From Blastomussa wellsi (taxonomy: Eukaryota > Cnidaria > Anthozoa > Scleractinia > Plerogyridae): a DNA stretch of 64,000 nucleotides. Shown one piece after another: positions 49,150-60,741 of the stretch; position 1 is the stretch's first letter; each line of letters opens with the position of its first letter. The stretch lies in the NCBI GenBank assembly GCA_947652115.1, contig OX393569.1, positions 2,500,115 to 2,564,114 of the forward strand, read 5' to 3'. Below the pieces are notes generated by a model. It was not told the DNA's origin. It worked only from the letters and a program-made list of their open reading frames with translations, and searched no databases. Both the position numbers and the translations under genes were made by a program.

Positions 49150-49952
49150 GTTGAAAAAAATGGGTATACAGTTTATTTTCATCTTTTCCAGATTAACATT
49201 GTCCAGATTTATTTATCAACATCTTTTCTACTTGGATGAGCTTGTTTTTATTTTGGTTTTTAATTTTTTTTCCTCCTCCAGAACAAATGAAGGCAAAACA
49301 GAAAGTTTGAAAAAAGGCTTTTCTTCAAGTGTTTTTTTTTTATTTTTTTATGTAATTTTTTGGGACTTCAGGTGTTCTGGCAGGGTTTTTATTTACAAGT
49401 AGAAACTGTTGTTTAGTGTTTTTCTACTTGTTAAAATTTTGATTTTCATTTTCGTTGTGCATTTGATTGGTTTTTGGATTATTTATTTTTTACTGGTTTT
49501 TGTTGTTTTTAATTTTCTTTTTTTGGTCTTGTTGGTCAGAAATTGGTGGAGATTAGGAATTTGTTGGTTGGGTAGTGGAAGGGAACAGAAAGAAAAAGTT
49601 GGGAAGAGGGACGTTTGGGATAAAGGGAAATGGGAAAGGAGAACCTGAAAGGTTCAGGGATGGTAGGGATTCAGGGTCATGGGATGTTTGGATTACTACT
49701 GCAGTAGTGGGGTGGGTAAAGGGGTGTGGGAATTAAAAGGATTTTTAGATTTTTGGATTTTTGTTTTCTTTTGGAATTTTTTTGTTTTTTCTTTTGATTT
49801 TACTCACTTTGAATTATTTTTACCCGCTCACCAAGTTGAAAGATGTTGCTTATATTATGCAATTTACAAATCATGTTGAGAAAAAAATAAAAAAAAAATG
49901 TTCATGGCTCCTGGAGCAATCTGCCATGAACGGAGACGACCTGCTCCTGGTC
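49150..49952 (-). other. Probable 3' UTR of the repeat-protein gene
   Basis: Directly downstream of the TAA. The plus strand is strikingly T/G-rich with almost no C, so the transcript would be A/C-rich. AATAAA on the minus strand occurs near 49208-49213 as a candidate poly(A) signal. Short plus-strand open frames here are composition artefacts. Confidence 0.4.
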
Positions 49953-50908
49953 TTAGCGTCTCTTTGGTCGTCGTCTCCGCGAGTAGGGAGCTGTTTGTTC
50001 CCGTTGCTGACCCTGTGGCGTGAACAGTGGCAAGGGCAACATAAATAAATGTTTAAGCTTAAAATGGCTGCAGAGAGCTCACTCAGATATGACAACATGT
50101 CAAATATCAATGGGAAATCTCCTCTGTTGTTTTACACTGCTGGAGTACAATTTGTGGAAAATTTATCTGTAAAAATAGTTGTGTTCCAACTGCATTCAAG
50201 GAAAACTTATAATGTTCAAATTGTTTAACCGATAGTTTTGCAAACAACCTATTTTGCCAACAGACAGTTCACTAACATATCACGTAATTATCTGTTGATC
50301 ACCTGCAGTAAATTAATGGAATGTATACCAATATTACAATTTTGTGTTACTACACTACTGGCTGAATGAAAAACTAACTTTGTTGTTCTTTAAATGTAAG
50401 CAAAGAGAGGGGTGGTCAATGGTAAATGTGAGACTTTATGAGACAGCAAGACAAGCGTTTTCCGCGAGACCTAGACGGTAACAGGAACAAAATTCCCAAG
50501 AGAATAAGCTCTATTCATTTTCCACACAAGTTGTTCTTTTCCGAATTACCGGTATATCTGGTACCATATATAGTGCAACTGCATCAAATCTTTACAGTGA
50601 CATAAAGCTGGAATGGAAACATTTTGATGTTGCATCTATGATGTGAAAAGTTTAGTTTTGTCTTCCCTCGATCCAAACTAACTCGCAAGAACCAAATGTA
50701 TCACAATAACACAGAAATCTGTTTCATTTTGTGATAGGACTTAACATGATTCAGCCTAGTGTTGATGCAGTATTGGATACAGTTATACAACAAGAACATG
50801 CATTTCTTATACTCGTACCTCAGGAACAAAAGCTTCCCCATTCCACACTCGCTTCACTCGTCTTCGACGAGTCCTGTTTGACGGGAGAGGTTCTACAGTC
50901 CCTGGCTC
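49953..50908 (-). CDS. Repeat-protein last two coding exons, basic C-terminus
   Basis: Exon 50819-50908 (30 codons, acceptor TTTACAG, donor GTACGA) encodes EPGTVEPLPSNRTRRRRVKR and then VWNGEAFVPE. Exon 49953-50012 (acceptor CCACAG) encodes GQQREQTAPYSRRRRPKRR and a TAA stop. Both are phase 0. The repeated Arg-rich character across two independent exons supports the join. Confidence 0.62.
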
Positions 50909-53900
50909 CTGTAAATTTAAAACAAATATTATTTTAAAAGCTTTTAGTAGTTGCATTTAGGTGGTTTTCTGTCTGTATTAACCTGAATAGGTGTCGTGTG
51001 GTATTAAAAATAAAAAGAAAATTTTATAGGCAATTGCCAGTAACAAGTAACTAACCTGAGTTTGGTGGATGCTGCTTTCCAGCGGAGTGGAACCAACTGG
51101 ATTCTGGAGCATAGTTGCTTCCCCAAACAACAGTTGGTAAGCAGTCCTCAGGTAGTAATGAACACATCCCATGGTGTCGGCTGTGTCAACACCAGACACT
51201 GGAGCAGGCAAAGGCAAATCTTCAGTCTTGATTTTTGCGCACATCTCCAGGGTATTTAGCATTGCATTCAATGCATGCTCTTCAGAATTGCTTGGCAATT
51301 CACCTGGAAGCTTGGGAGAATCATGACTGGAGCCAGGTTCATGACTGGTATCCTCCACAGCCTCATTAACCTGCATTTCATCCATGCAAACGGCAGGAAC
51401 TTCAGCTTCCTCCAAGTTACAGTGGCGCCTGGATTTTCTAACTGGCTCACTGAAATCAACACATCGTTCCCCCGTTGTGGAGTAAGTTTCTTTCAGTTCA
51501 CCAGACTCCTCTCGGCACATCTCAGAGGATCTCTTCCTTTTCTTTGGGGTACTGCTTGTGGCTTCAGTTGTTGTTTCATGCACATTCGGTGAAGGAACCT
51601 TTTCAATGGTGATGTGGTTGTTAACATCATGACTGGGGCCAGGTTCACTACTGGTATCCTCCACAGCCTCATTAACCTGCAATTCATCCGAGAAAACTGC
51701 AGGAGCCACAGCTTCCTCCAAGTTACACCGGCGTCTGGATTTTCTAACTGGCTCAATGAAATAAGCACATTGTTCTCCTGTTGTGGAGTAAGTTTTTTCC
51801 AGTTCACCAGACTCTTCTTGGCACATTTCAGAAGATCTCTTCCTTTTCATTGGCCAAATGCTTCTGGCTTCAGCTCTTGTTTCATGAACATTGAGTGAAG
51901 GAACCTTTTCAATGGCAAACATAGCAGCCATGTTGTTAGTAGCTACAGTTTCAGCTGGCTCTTCCACATCTGCTGAGAAAATGACTTCAGCGGGTGCACT
52001 GATGTTAACCTCAGATGACACAACATCACAGCTGTATTCACTGATTTTGGTCTCACTTGTAGAAGCCATGTCAGTAGTAGCTACTGCTTCAGTTGACTCT
52101 TGCACAGCTAGTGAGGAAACCTCTTTAGCAGGTAAGCTGGTATTAACATCAGAGGACACAACATCAAAGCTGTAGTCACTGACTTTAGTCTCACTTGTAG
52201 AAGCCATGTTGGAAGTAGCTACTGCTTCAGTTGACTCTTGCACATCTAGTGAGGAAACCTCTTTAGCAGGTAAGCTGGTATTAACATCAGAGGACATAAC
52301 ATCAAAGCTGCAGTCACCGACTTTAGTCTCACTGAGAGAAGTCATGTCGGAAGTAGCTACTGCTTCAGTTGACTCTTGCACATCTAGTGAGGAAACCTCT
52401 TTAGCAGGTAAACTGGTATTAACATCAGAGGACACAACATCAAAGCTGTAGTCACTGACTTTAGTCTCACTGAGAGAAGCCATGTTAGTAGTAGCTACTG
52501 CTTCAGTTGACTCTTGCACAGCTAGTGAGGAAACCTCTTTAGCAGGTAAGCTGGTGTTAACAGCAGAGGACACAACATCACAGCTGTAGTCACCGACTTT
52601 AGTCCCACTGAGAGAAGCAATGTTGGAAGTAGATACTGCTTCAGTTGACTCTTGCACATCTAGTGAGGAAACCTCTTTAGCAGGTAAGCTGGTGTTAACA
52701 GCAGAGGACACAACATCACAGCTGTATTCACTGACTTTATTCTCACACACAGCAGCCATGTTGTTGGTAGCGACGGCTTCAGTTGGTTCCTGAACATCTG
52801 GTGAGGATATGTCTTCAATGGGCATACTCATGTTAACCTCAGAGGACACAACATCGCAGCTACATTCGCTGAATTTACTCTCACACATAGTAGCCATGTT
52901 GTTGGTAGCTACAGCTTCAGCTGGCAATTGCTCATCTGGTGAGGAAGTGTCTTCAATGGGCATGCGGATGTTAACCTCAGAGGACACAACATCGCAGCTG
53001 TGTTCACTGATTTTAGCCACATCACACATAGAAGGCACACCAGTAGAAGCGGCAGCTTCAGCTGTCTGATGTACATTCATTGAGTAAACCTCTTCAATGG
53101 GCATGCTGTTATCACACATCCGCCTATATTTTCTTAAAGGTTCAATTAAGTCCTCAGACTGTTGCCCAAATCTCTTGGAAGGTACCTTCAGCTGGCCAGA
53201 GTCATCCATGCAGTTTTCAGAGCTTCACTTTCTTTTCATATCTTGTAAGATTCTTCCTTCATCTGATTCATACACATCCAGTGAGAAGTCCTTTCCACTG
53301 CCCATGATGGGCACATTGATCTTAGCCTCAGAGAACACAACATCACAGCTGCATTCACTGATTTTATTCTCACTTGCAGATGCTATGTCGGCAGTTTCTA
53401 CTGTTGCAGCTGACTCTTGTACATCTGGCGATGAAACGTCTTCGATGGGCATGCTGATGTTAACCTCAGAGAACACAACGTCACAGCTGCATTCCCTGAT
53501 TTTATTCTCACTTGCAGATGCCATGTCGGCAGTTTCTACTGTTGCAGCTGACTCTTGTACATCTGCTGAGGAAACCTCTTCGATGGGCAAACTGATGTTA
53601 TCCTCAGAGGACCTCACAACACAGCTGCATTCACTGATTTTGTTCTCACTTGAAGAAGCCATGTCAGTAGTTGCTACTGTTGCCGCTGACACTTCTACAT
53701 CTGGTGAGGAAATTTCTTCAATGGGCATGCTGATGTTAACCTCAGAGGACCTCACAACACAGCTGCATTCACTGATTTTGTTCTCACTTGAAGAAGCCAT
53801 GTCAGTAGTTGCTACTGTTGCAGCTGACACTTGTACATCTGGTGAGGAAATTTCTTCAATGGGCATGCTGATGTTAACCTCAGAGGACCTCACAACACAG

Positions 53901-56900
53901 CTGCATTCACTGATTTTGTTCTCACTTGAAGAAGCCATGTCAGTAGTTGCTACTGTTGCAGCTGACTCTTGTACATCTGGTGAGGAAACTTCTTCAATGG
54001 GCATGCTGATGTTAACCTCAGAAATTTCTTCAATGGGCATGCTGATGTTAACCTCAGAGGACCCAACAACACAACTGCAGCCACTGATTTTATTTTCACT
54101 TGCAGATGCCGTGTCGGTAGTTGCTACTGTTGCAGCTGACTCTTGTACATCTGGTGAGGAAACGTCTTCAATGGGCATGCTGATGTTGACCTCAGAGGAC
54201 CTCACAACACAGCTGCATCCACTGATTTTGTTCTCACTTAAAGAAGCCATGTCAGTAGTTGCTACTGTTGCAGCTGACACTTGTACATCTGGTGAGGAAA
54301 TTTCTTCAATGGGCATGCTGATGTTAACCTCAGAGGACCTCACAGCACAGCTGCATTCACTGATTTTGTTCTCACTTGAAGAAGCCATGTCAGTAGTTGC
54401 TACTGTTTCAGCTGACACTTGTACATCTGGTGAGGAAATTTCTTCAATGGGCATGCTGATGTTAACCTCAGAGGACCTCACAACACAGCTGCATTCACTG
54501 ATTTTGTTCTCACTTGAAGAAGCCATGTCGGTAGTTGCTACTGTTGCAGCTGACTCTTGTACATCTGCTGAGGAAACCTCTTTGATGGGCATGCTGATGT
54601 TAACCTCAAAAATTTCTTCAATGGGCATGCTGATGTTAACCTCAGAAGACCCAACAACACAGCTGCATCCACTGATTTTATTCTCGCTGAGAGAAGCCAT
54701 GTCAGTGGTTGCTACTGTTGCCGCTGACTCTTGTACATCTGGTGAGGAAACTTCTTTGATGGGCATGCTGATGTTAACCTCAGAGGACCCAACAACACAG
54801 CTGCATCCACTGATTTTATTCTCGCTGAGAGAAGCCATGTCAGTAGTTGCTACTGTTGCCGCTGACACTTGTACATCTGGTGAGGAAATTTCTTCAATGG
54901 GCATGCTGATGTTAACCTCAGAGGACCTCACAACACAGCTGCATTCACTGATTTTGTTCTCACTTGAAGAAGCCATGTCAGTAGTTGCTACTGTTTCAGC
55001 TGACACTTGTACATCTGGTGAGGAAATTTCTTCAATGGACATGCTGATGTTAACCTCAGAGGACCCAACAACACAGCTGCATCCACTCATTTTATTCTCA
55101 CTTGTAGATGCCATGTCGGTAGTTGCTACTGTTGCAGCTGACACTTGTACATCTGGTGAGGAAACTTCTTCGATGGGCATGCTGATGTTAATCTCAGAAA
55201 TTTCTTCAATGGGCATGCTGATGTTAACCTCAGAAGACCCAACAACACAGCTGCATCCACTGATTTTATTCTCGCTGAGAGAAGCCATGTCAGTAGTTGC
55301 TACTGTTGCCGCTGACTCTTGTACATCTGGTGAGGAAACTTCTTTGATGGGCATGCTGATGTTAACCTCAGAGGACCCAACAACACAGCTGCATCCACTG
55401 ATTTTATTCTCGCTGAGAGAAGCCATGTCAGTAGTTGCTACTGTTGCCGCTGACACTTGTACATCTGGTGAGGAAACTTCTTCAATGGGCATGTTGATGT
55501 TAACCTCAGCGAACCCAACAACACAGCTGCATCCACTGATTTTACTCTCAGACATGGAAGCCATGTCGGTAGTTGCTACTGTTTCAGATGACACTTGTAC
55601 ATCTGGTGAGGAAACTTCTTTGATGGGCATGCTGATGTTAATCTCAGAGGACCCAACAACACAGCTGCATCCACTGATTTTACTCTCAGACATGGAAGCC
55701 ATGTCGGTAGTTGCTACTGTTTCAGATGACACTTGTACATCTGGTGAGGAAACTTCTTTGATGGGCATGCTGATGTTAATCTCAGAGGACCCAACAACAC
55801 AGCTGCATTCACTGATTTTGTTCTCACTTGCAGATGCCATGTCAGTAGTTGCTACTGTTGCAGCTGACTCTTGTACATCTGGTGAGGAAACTTCTTTGAT
55901 GGGCATGCTGATGTTAATCTTAGAGGACCCAACAACAGAGCTGCATTCACTGATTTTGTTCTCACTTGCAGATGCCATGTCAGTAGTTGCTACTGTTGCA
56001 GCTGACTCTTGTACATCTGGTGAGGAAACTTCTTCGATGGGCATGCTGATGTTATCCTCACTGAGAGAAGCCATGTCGGTAGTAGCTACTGCTTCAGTTG
56101 ACTCATGCACATCTAGTGAGGAAACCTCTTTAATGGGTAAGCTGATGTTAACCTCAGAGGACCCAACAACACTGATGCATTCACTGATTTTACTGTCAGA
56201 CATGGAAGCCATGCCAGTAGTTGCTACTGTTGCAGCTGACTCTTGTACATCTGGTGAGGAAACTTCTTTGATGGGCATGCTGATGTTAACCTCAGAGGAC
56301 CCAACAACACAGCTGCATCCACTGATTTTATTCTTACTTGCAGATGCCATGTTGGTAGTTGCTACTGTTGCAGCTGACTCTTGCGCAGCTGGTGAGGAAA
56401 CTTCTTCGATGGGCATGCTGATGTTAATCTCAGAGGACCCACCATCACAGCTGCATTCACTGATTTTATTCTCACTTGTGGAAGCCATGTCAGTCGTAGT
56501 TACTGCCTCAACTGACTCGTGCACATCCCGGGAAGAAACCTTTTCCATTGCCATACAATTAAATTAAAACTCTTATAAGAAAATTGCTATATATTTTCAA
56601 AGGAATTTAACTGAGTGAAGTTTCAAATGTATCACTACTTAAACTACAGATTAAAGGAGGATACCAAGGGCATTCATAGTAAATTATGAAAGTATGAAAA
56701 GTAAAAATCAAATTGATCTGTTCACCACGTATACCAGTATAGAGCTATCGGTGGCAGGGCTCTAGCCAGTTAACTGATAAACACCCTAAATACTTATGAA
56801 CATGAACTTTGCCTCAGTCATTTTATTTTTACTTTAAAGTTTTGTGTTTTTTTTTTCCTGGCTTCAGCCCTACCAGTGGTCATAGAAAACTCATTGAGAA

Positions 56901-59900
56901 GAGGTAGATTGCCTACTCTTCACCTTGTAAGAGTTTCTCACTATTACTAATAGTGCTTGTAAAACAATCAAGATTTACAATTAAAGCACCTAAATACATT
57001 TACAACCCCATCATCGGGTAATACTTTAAGGCTGTTTAAAGTGTCATAGTTGGTGCCGTGGCAACACCTCTACCCCCGCCAAATTTAAGTTTTCGTGTCA
57101 ATTAAACTGAGGCGGTGACCTGCCATTTTTATTTTGTTACCTAAAAGTTCCCTTCTTTACATTGTGTGGCAATGTAAAAAAATTGGATTGAGGAAATAAT
57201 GGGTAATAAGAATCACAAGACGAAAGTGTATAATATGTGTGACACAGGAAAGGTGAAGAAGGTAGCCAGAGGCTACCAGAAATTTAGTGAACTTTATTGA
57301 CACATCAGATGAATTATTCAGTTAATTAGTCAATGTCTACCGATCACTACAGACAAAGTAAATATAAATATGATTCACCTTTTTGGCCTCTGGAGATGCA
57401 CTGATTTCATTGTGCATTTTCTCTAGTAATTTAAGAGCAGATGTCACACTTGCTTGGTCATTTGGCATACTCCGGAGCTTGAGAAGAATTTGCTGCACTT
57501 CTGTTTCAAAATAGATAATATAATGGTATAACACAAGTGAAAATGTCCCGCATTTACATACAATATCACCTTATATATGTCACCATATCCAGTTATTATC
57601 TAATTTGAGCTGTGCAGTTCCTTTCTGATACTCGTGGTTTTAGTTTTATTTTAATAAGCCTGGCCTTCCCAATGTCCTACAAATTAGACTACAAAGTACA
57701 AGCTTGAGTTTTCTATAAACGAATAGTCAATGAGGTGCAGCAGGGTTGACTATCGCTCACAGAAAACAATGGCAAGTAGCATAGTCTAATTGTTTTTGTA
57801 GAAAAACCCTAAAGGATTACATAATTTCCAAAAGCTACCAGTTTATGTACTCTTAAATATGGCACAGTTTGAGGACCCTGACTGTGTTGGTATAAAAGAC
57901 TAATATTTTAGGAAAATTATGTCAAAAACAAGTACCATTTGACACAAAAAATGTGACAGTCAGGTTTGAAAAGAAATACCTGTGATATCCATCCTGAGGT
58001 GTGATAAGCCAATGGATTCCTAGCAAATAAGTAGTAAGTTAATTATCCATATTAATATTACAGCAATCAGTACAAGGATCGTTAAAAAACGAATGTGCCA
58101 ACACAGACAGAGATTTTGTAAAATGAGTAATTTATCTCTTATAAATGTTGTAGCTGCTAATTTCAGCGATTCGAGCCATTACATGGCCGCGCTTCGGCGA
58201 CGCAATTTCTCCTCGAGCGTGAGAAGGGAAGTTAATCCATGGATACAATAAGGAATTGAATTGATCACGCATCTTTGTTGACCGTTGATAAATTTATGAG
58301 CAAATCATCAGGGCAAATGAGTAGCTCCATCGGCCACTCGATCACAGTTTGTCATTGAAACCATGTTCTTTATAACAAAATTGTTCACAGTTCTTGCTAG
58401 CCGTTTTTCTTTTAACTCCAACAGCGTTGAATATCGGCTGAAGTGATGACCGCAAAACGAAGATTTTGATCGTTCAAATACCCAGTCGCCATATTTACTT
58501 GCTGACAAAGCAAATGTGGCCTTGTGCTTGGTAGCCGTGCCGTCCAAATTTTAGGGCGTCTAAACTTTGGTGCTAGAAAGACAAACTGCTTATGTACAAA
58601 TTCACTTTAGAAAAAGCCGCCATATATTTTCTTTTAATAATACCAGCTCACGTGTGTGAGCGCGTGCAAGTTTGTATTATCCGCGCGAATCGCGCGCAAA
58701 TGATGATGCAGTTCATTGACCAATCAGAATGGTGAACCGAGCGGACTTGGCCAGATGTTTCCTATACAAAGTGACAAAACATCTGGGTGAGAGAAGTACG
58801 AGATAAGTTCAAAACGTACCGATCCCGACCAATCAGAATTAACTTCCTATTATGGTTTGCTTCTCCGCATGAGCTTCGAGATACACCCGAGCTTATCTTG
58901 TACCCATGTGGGTACGAGATTAACACGCGAGCATTGCACGAGAATTGAGGGAAAACTTTACTTTGTTTAGGTATTTGATGACGGAGGAAATACGATACCC
59001 CTGTGAAAAGACTGAAACAGGAATCCCGTGTAAAGATCAGTAAAATTCTGCCCACAGCCTTGGAAAACTCTAGTTAATTTGGCGCTGACAACTTTTTGCT
59101 AATTCGTTACTTTTCAGGGACTGAGAAAACGCACGCGCAAAATGGCGTACACAGTTGTACACAATTGTAAGAATGACGAGAGTCAGTTTTCGAAAATAGT
59201 GCTGCGCTTAGCTGCTGCCCTAATCAAACCATAATCGAAACCCTAATCAAACACCGTTCGACACCGCGGAAAAACGCACTGCGCACGCGAATGAACTGTA
59301 TCATCATTTGCGCGCGGATAATACACACCTTGTCTTGCACGCGCACGCGCTCACATACCTCAGGTAAGAAAAATAGCGGGTTTTAAAGCTTCTATTAAAA
59401 CAATTCCTTCTTTTAAACGTTTCTAAAGTGACATTAGCCACAAAAACAGTTTGACTGTCAAGCTTGTAAGTACCAAGGTCTGTCAATAAACATGTCTCCG
59501 AATGAGATGTGTAGGAAACGTCGCAAATCTTCCGCGTACGGTACGCGCCAAACACAGCGCGCGCTCTTTTTCACCATCGTTAACAGCTGAGTTGAGGATT
59601 TGGATTTATAAGCAAAACATGAGTGTCAACTTGTTTTCTTCCCCAACTCTATCTTAGTAAAGTGGTGGTGGTGCTTCCCCGTATTGGAAAGTAGTTCATA
59701 ACAAAGTGAGCTTTCGATCCACTTAAATTGTCGAGCATGCGTAGTGACATCTAACACATTTGACGCGAGCAAAATCTACTTTTGCCAGATGTTCTATCTC
59801 GAGGATTGAGAAGATCTGGGTACGAGATTACTGCTGCCCAAGCAAATAGAACTTACTGCAAGAAAAGCGGATTGGAACTGACCGCAAGCAAACTGAGGTG

Positions 59901-60741
59901 GAACTAACCACAAGCAAACAGTGATTTGTTTCTAATGAAAAGTCAAGCATCTTTGGACGCAGTTGACTCCAATCCCTCCTAAACCTTTTCCTGAGACTCG
60001 TCCTCGTAAAAATCGCCTTTCAAACAGACAGAAATGGAAATACAGAAATGTTTCTCAGACGCCAAAATTTGAATTAAAACTCGTTCAGCGATTCTGATAG
60101 ATCGGGAATAATCGGCATCATAGTTTCAAACGCATATCGCAAGTTGCACTCTTCTAATAAGCTTCTGGCTTTATCCAATCAACAACTAGCGCGAGAGATC
60201 AGCGTGCAAACTCCAATGTTTAGCAACACCGCGGGCTCATTACCGTCTGGTGTGAACGTAAATGAGTGTAAATGTTTTGCGGAGGAGAGTAGATGGGAGT
60301 AAGCGTGCACATGCTTGTTTAACTCGTTTGCCCTTTGTGTTTTGGTACGTGTAGGCCGCTATATATGCCTGTACATGGCATCGTTTGATTCTTTCCACTT
60401 GTACATGTGTGCGTGCGTGTGCGCGTGCGTTGGTTTGTGCGAACCTTTGTTTGTGCTTAAGAGCATATGCTGTTGTGAGTTAATCGGTTAATTACATAAT
60501 GCATAATATATTAATTACTTCCAATTAATTAACGCGATTGTTACGTCATTCGATTATTGACTATTCTTACCCATCATCACCCTGTAGTTGCGGGACCTTG
60601 CAACAGCTTCCAAACTTCAGAAAAAATGCCCGGTTTTTTTTTTCAGCGCGAATTTAATTAAGCAAACAATATTGAGCTTTCTCTTACCTCATCAGGCGTT
60701 TTCTTCGAAGGGACTTTGGTTTTCTCTTCAAAATTCTCCAT
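49953..60741 (-). CDS. Unrecognised repeat-rich protein gene, six coding exons, frame broken by one TGA
   Basis: Exons, 5' to 3': 60688-60741, 57980-58019, 57379-57500, 51056-56539 (5484 bp), 50819-50908, 49953-50012. Phases 0,1,0,0,0 fit at every junction and flanking sites are GT-AG. The product would be about 1949 residues if the in-frame TGA at 53225-53227 were sense. It has a 72-residue N-terminal part, roughly 32 copies of a 46-residue repeat, three copies of a basic KRKRSSE module, and a basic C-terminus. I do not recognise the family; basic patches (RTRRRRVKR, RRRRPKRR) suggest nuclear import, which is inference. The least certain junction is the acceptor of the giant exon (GAAAAG before GTTTCT). 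An alternative start is the ATG at 56552-56554. Confidence 0.6.
51056..56554 (-). CDS. Giant repeat-coding exon
   Basis: Open on the minus strand from 56554 to 53228 and again from 53224 to the donor at 51055 (GTTAGT), in the same frame. The first part has 23 full copies of a 46-residue unit of the form NISMPIEEVSSPDVQ followed by ESAATVATTDMAS and ENKISECSCVVGSSEV. The second part has about nine copies of a diverged unit with SLPAKEVSS. Three copies of a separate module, KRKRSSE then EPVRKSRR, lie at the end of each part. The last ~110 residues are unique. High Ser/Glu/Val content and low complexity suggest a disordered protein. Confidence 0.7.
51990..53110. repeat. Diverged 138-bp tandem coding repeat
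   Basis: Same 138-bp period (for example CTTGCACATCTAG at 52237 and again at 52375) but a different consensus, with LPAKEVSS and QESTEAV. About nine units, downstream of the TGA. Confidence 0.85.
53225..53227 (-). other. In-frame TGA interrupting the repeat-protein frame
   Basis: The two paralogous modules downstream read M-K-R-K-R-S-S-E and K-K-R-K-R-S-S-E with AGA at the fourth basic position. Here the same place reads K-R-K-TGA-S-S-E, and the frame is open on both sides. A single A-to-T change of AGA explains it. Confidence 0.9.
53290..56539. repeat. 138-bp tandem coding repeat with 588-bp higher-order units
   Basis: Unit length is 138 bp (46 codons). A 36-bp half unit (NISMPIEEI plus two or three residues) is inserted with exact spacing: its signature starts at 54008, 54596 and 55184, 588 bp apart each time (4 x 138 + 36). 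This shows array growth by duplication of four-unit blocks. Confidence 0.92.
57379..60741 (-). CDS. Repeat-protein exons 1-3: N-terminal helical segment
   Basis: Exon 1 codes 18 residues starting MENFEEKTKVPSKK, with A at -3 and G at +4 of the ATG, donor GTAAGA. Exon 2 adds ESIGLSHLRMDIT. Exon 3 gives a helical stretch (ILLKLRSMP, then VTSALKLLEKMHNEI) ending PEAKK. The leucine spacing faintly recalls the TFIIS N-terminal helical bundle, but the match is weak and I do not assign it. The chain of three exons is supported only by splice sites and phases. Confidence 0.55.
58643..59366. mobile_element. Inverted-repeat element in repeat-protein intron 1
   Basis: Left arm GTGAGCGCGTGCAAG, GATAATACAAA-like and GCGCGCAAATGATGATGCAG pair with right arm ATCATCATTTGCGCGCGG, GATAATACACA and GCACGCGCTCAC. 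CpG-rich arms of about 80 bp. Confidence 0.7.

Noticed and set aside
52000..56500. CRISPR array
   Set aside because: Regular 138-bp units with no unique spacers, in an intron-bearing eukaryotic coding exon.
53097..56567. 1156-codon plus-strand open frame as a gene
   Set aside because: It is the antisense frame of a 138-bp repeat. The minus strand has matching splice sites, non-repetitive coding ends and in-frame paralogous modules; the plus strand has none of these.
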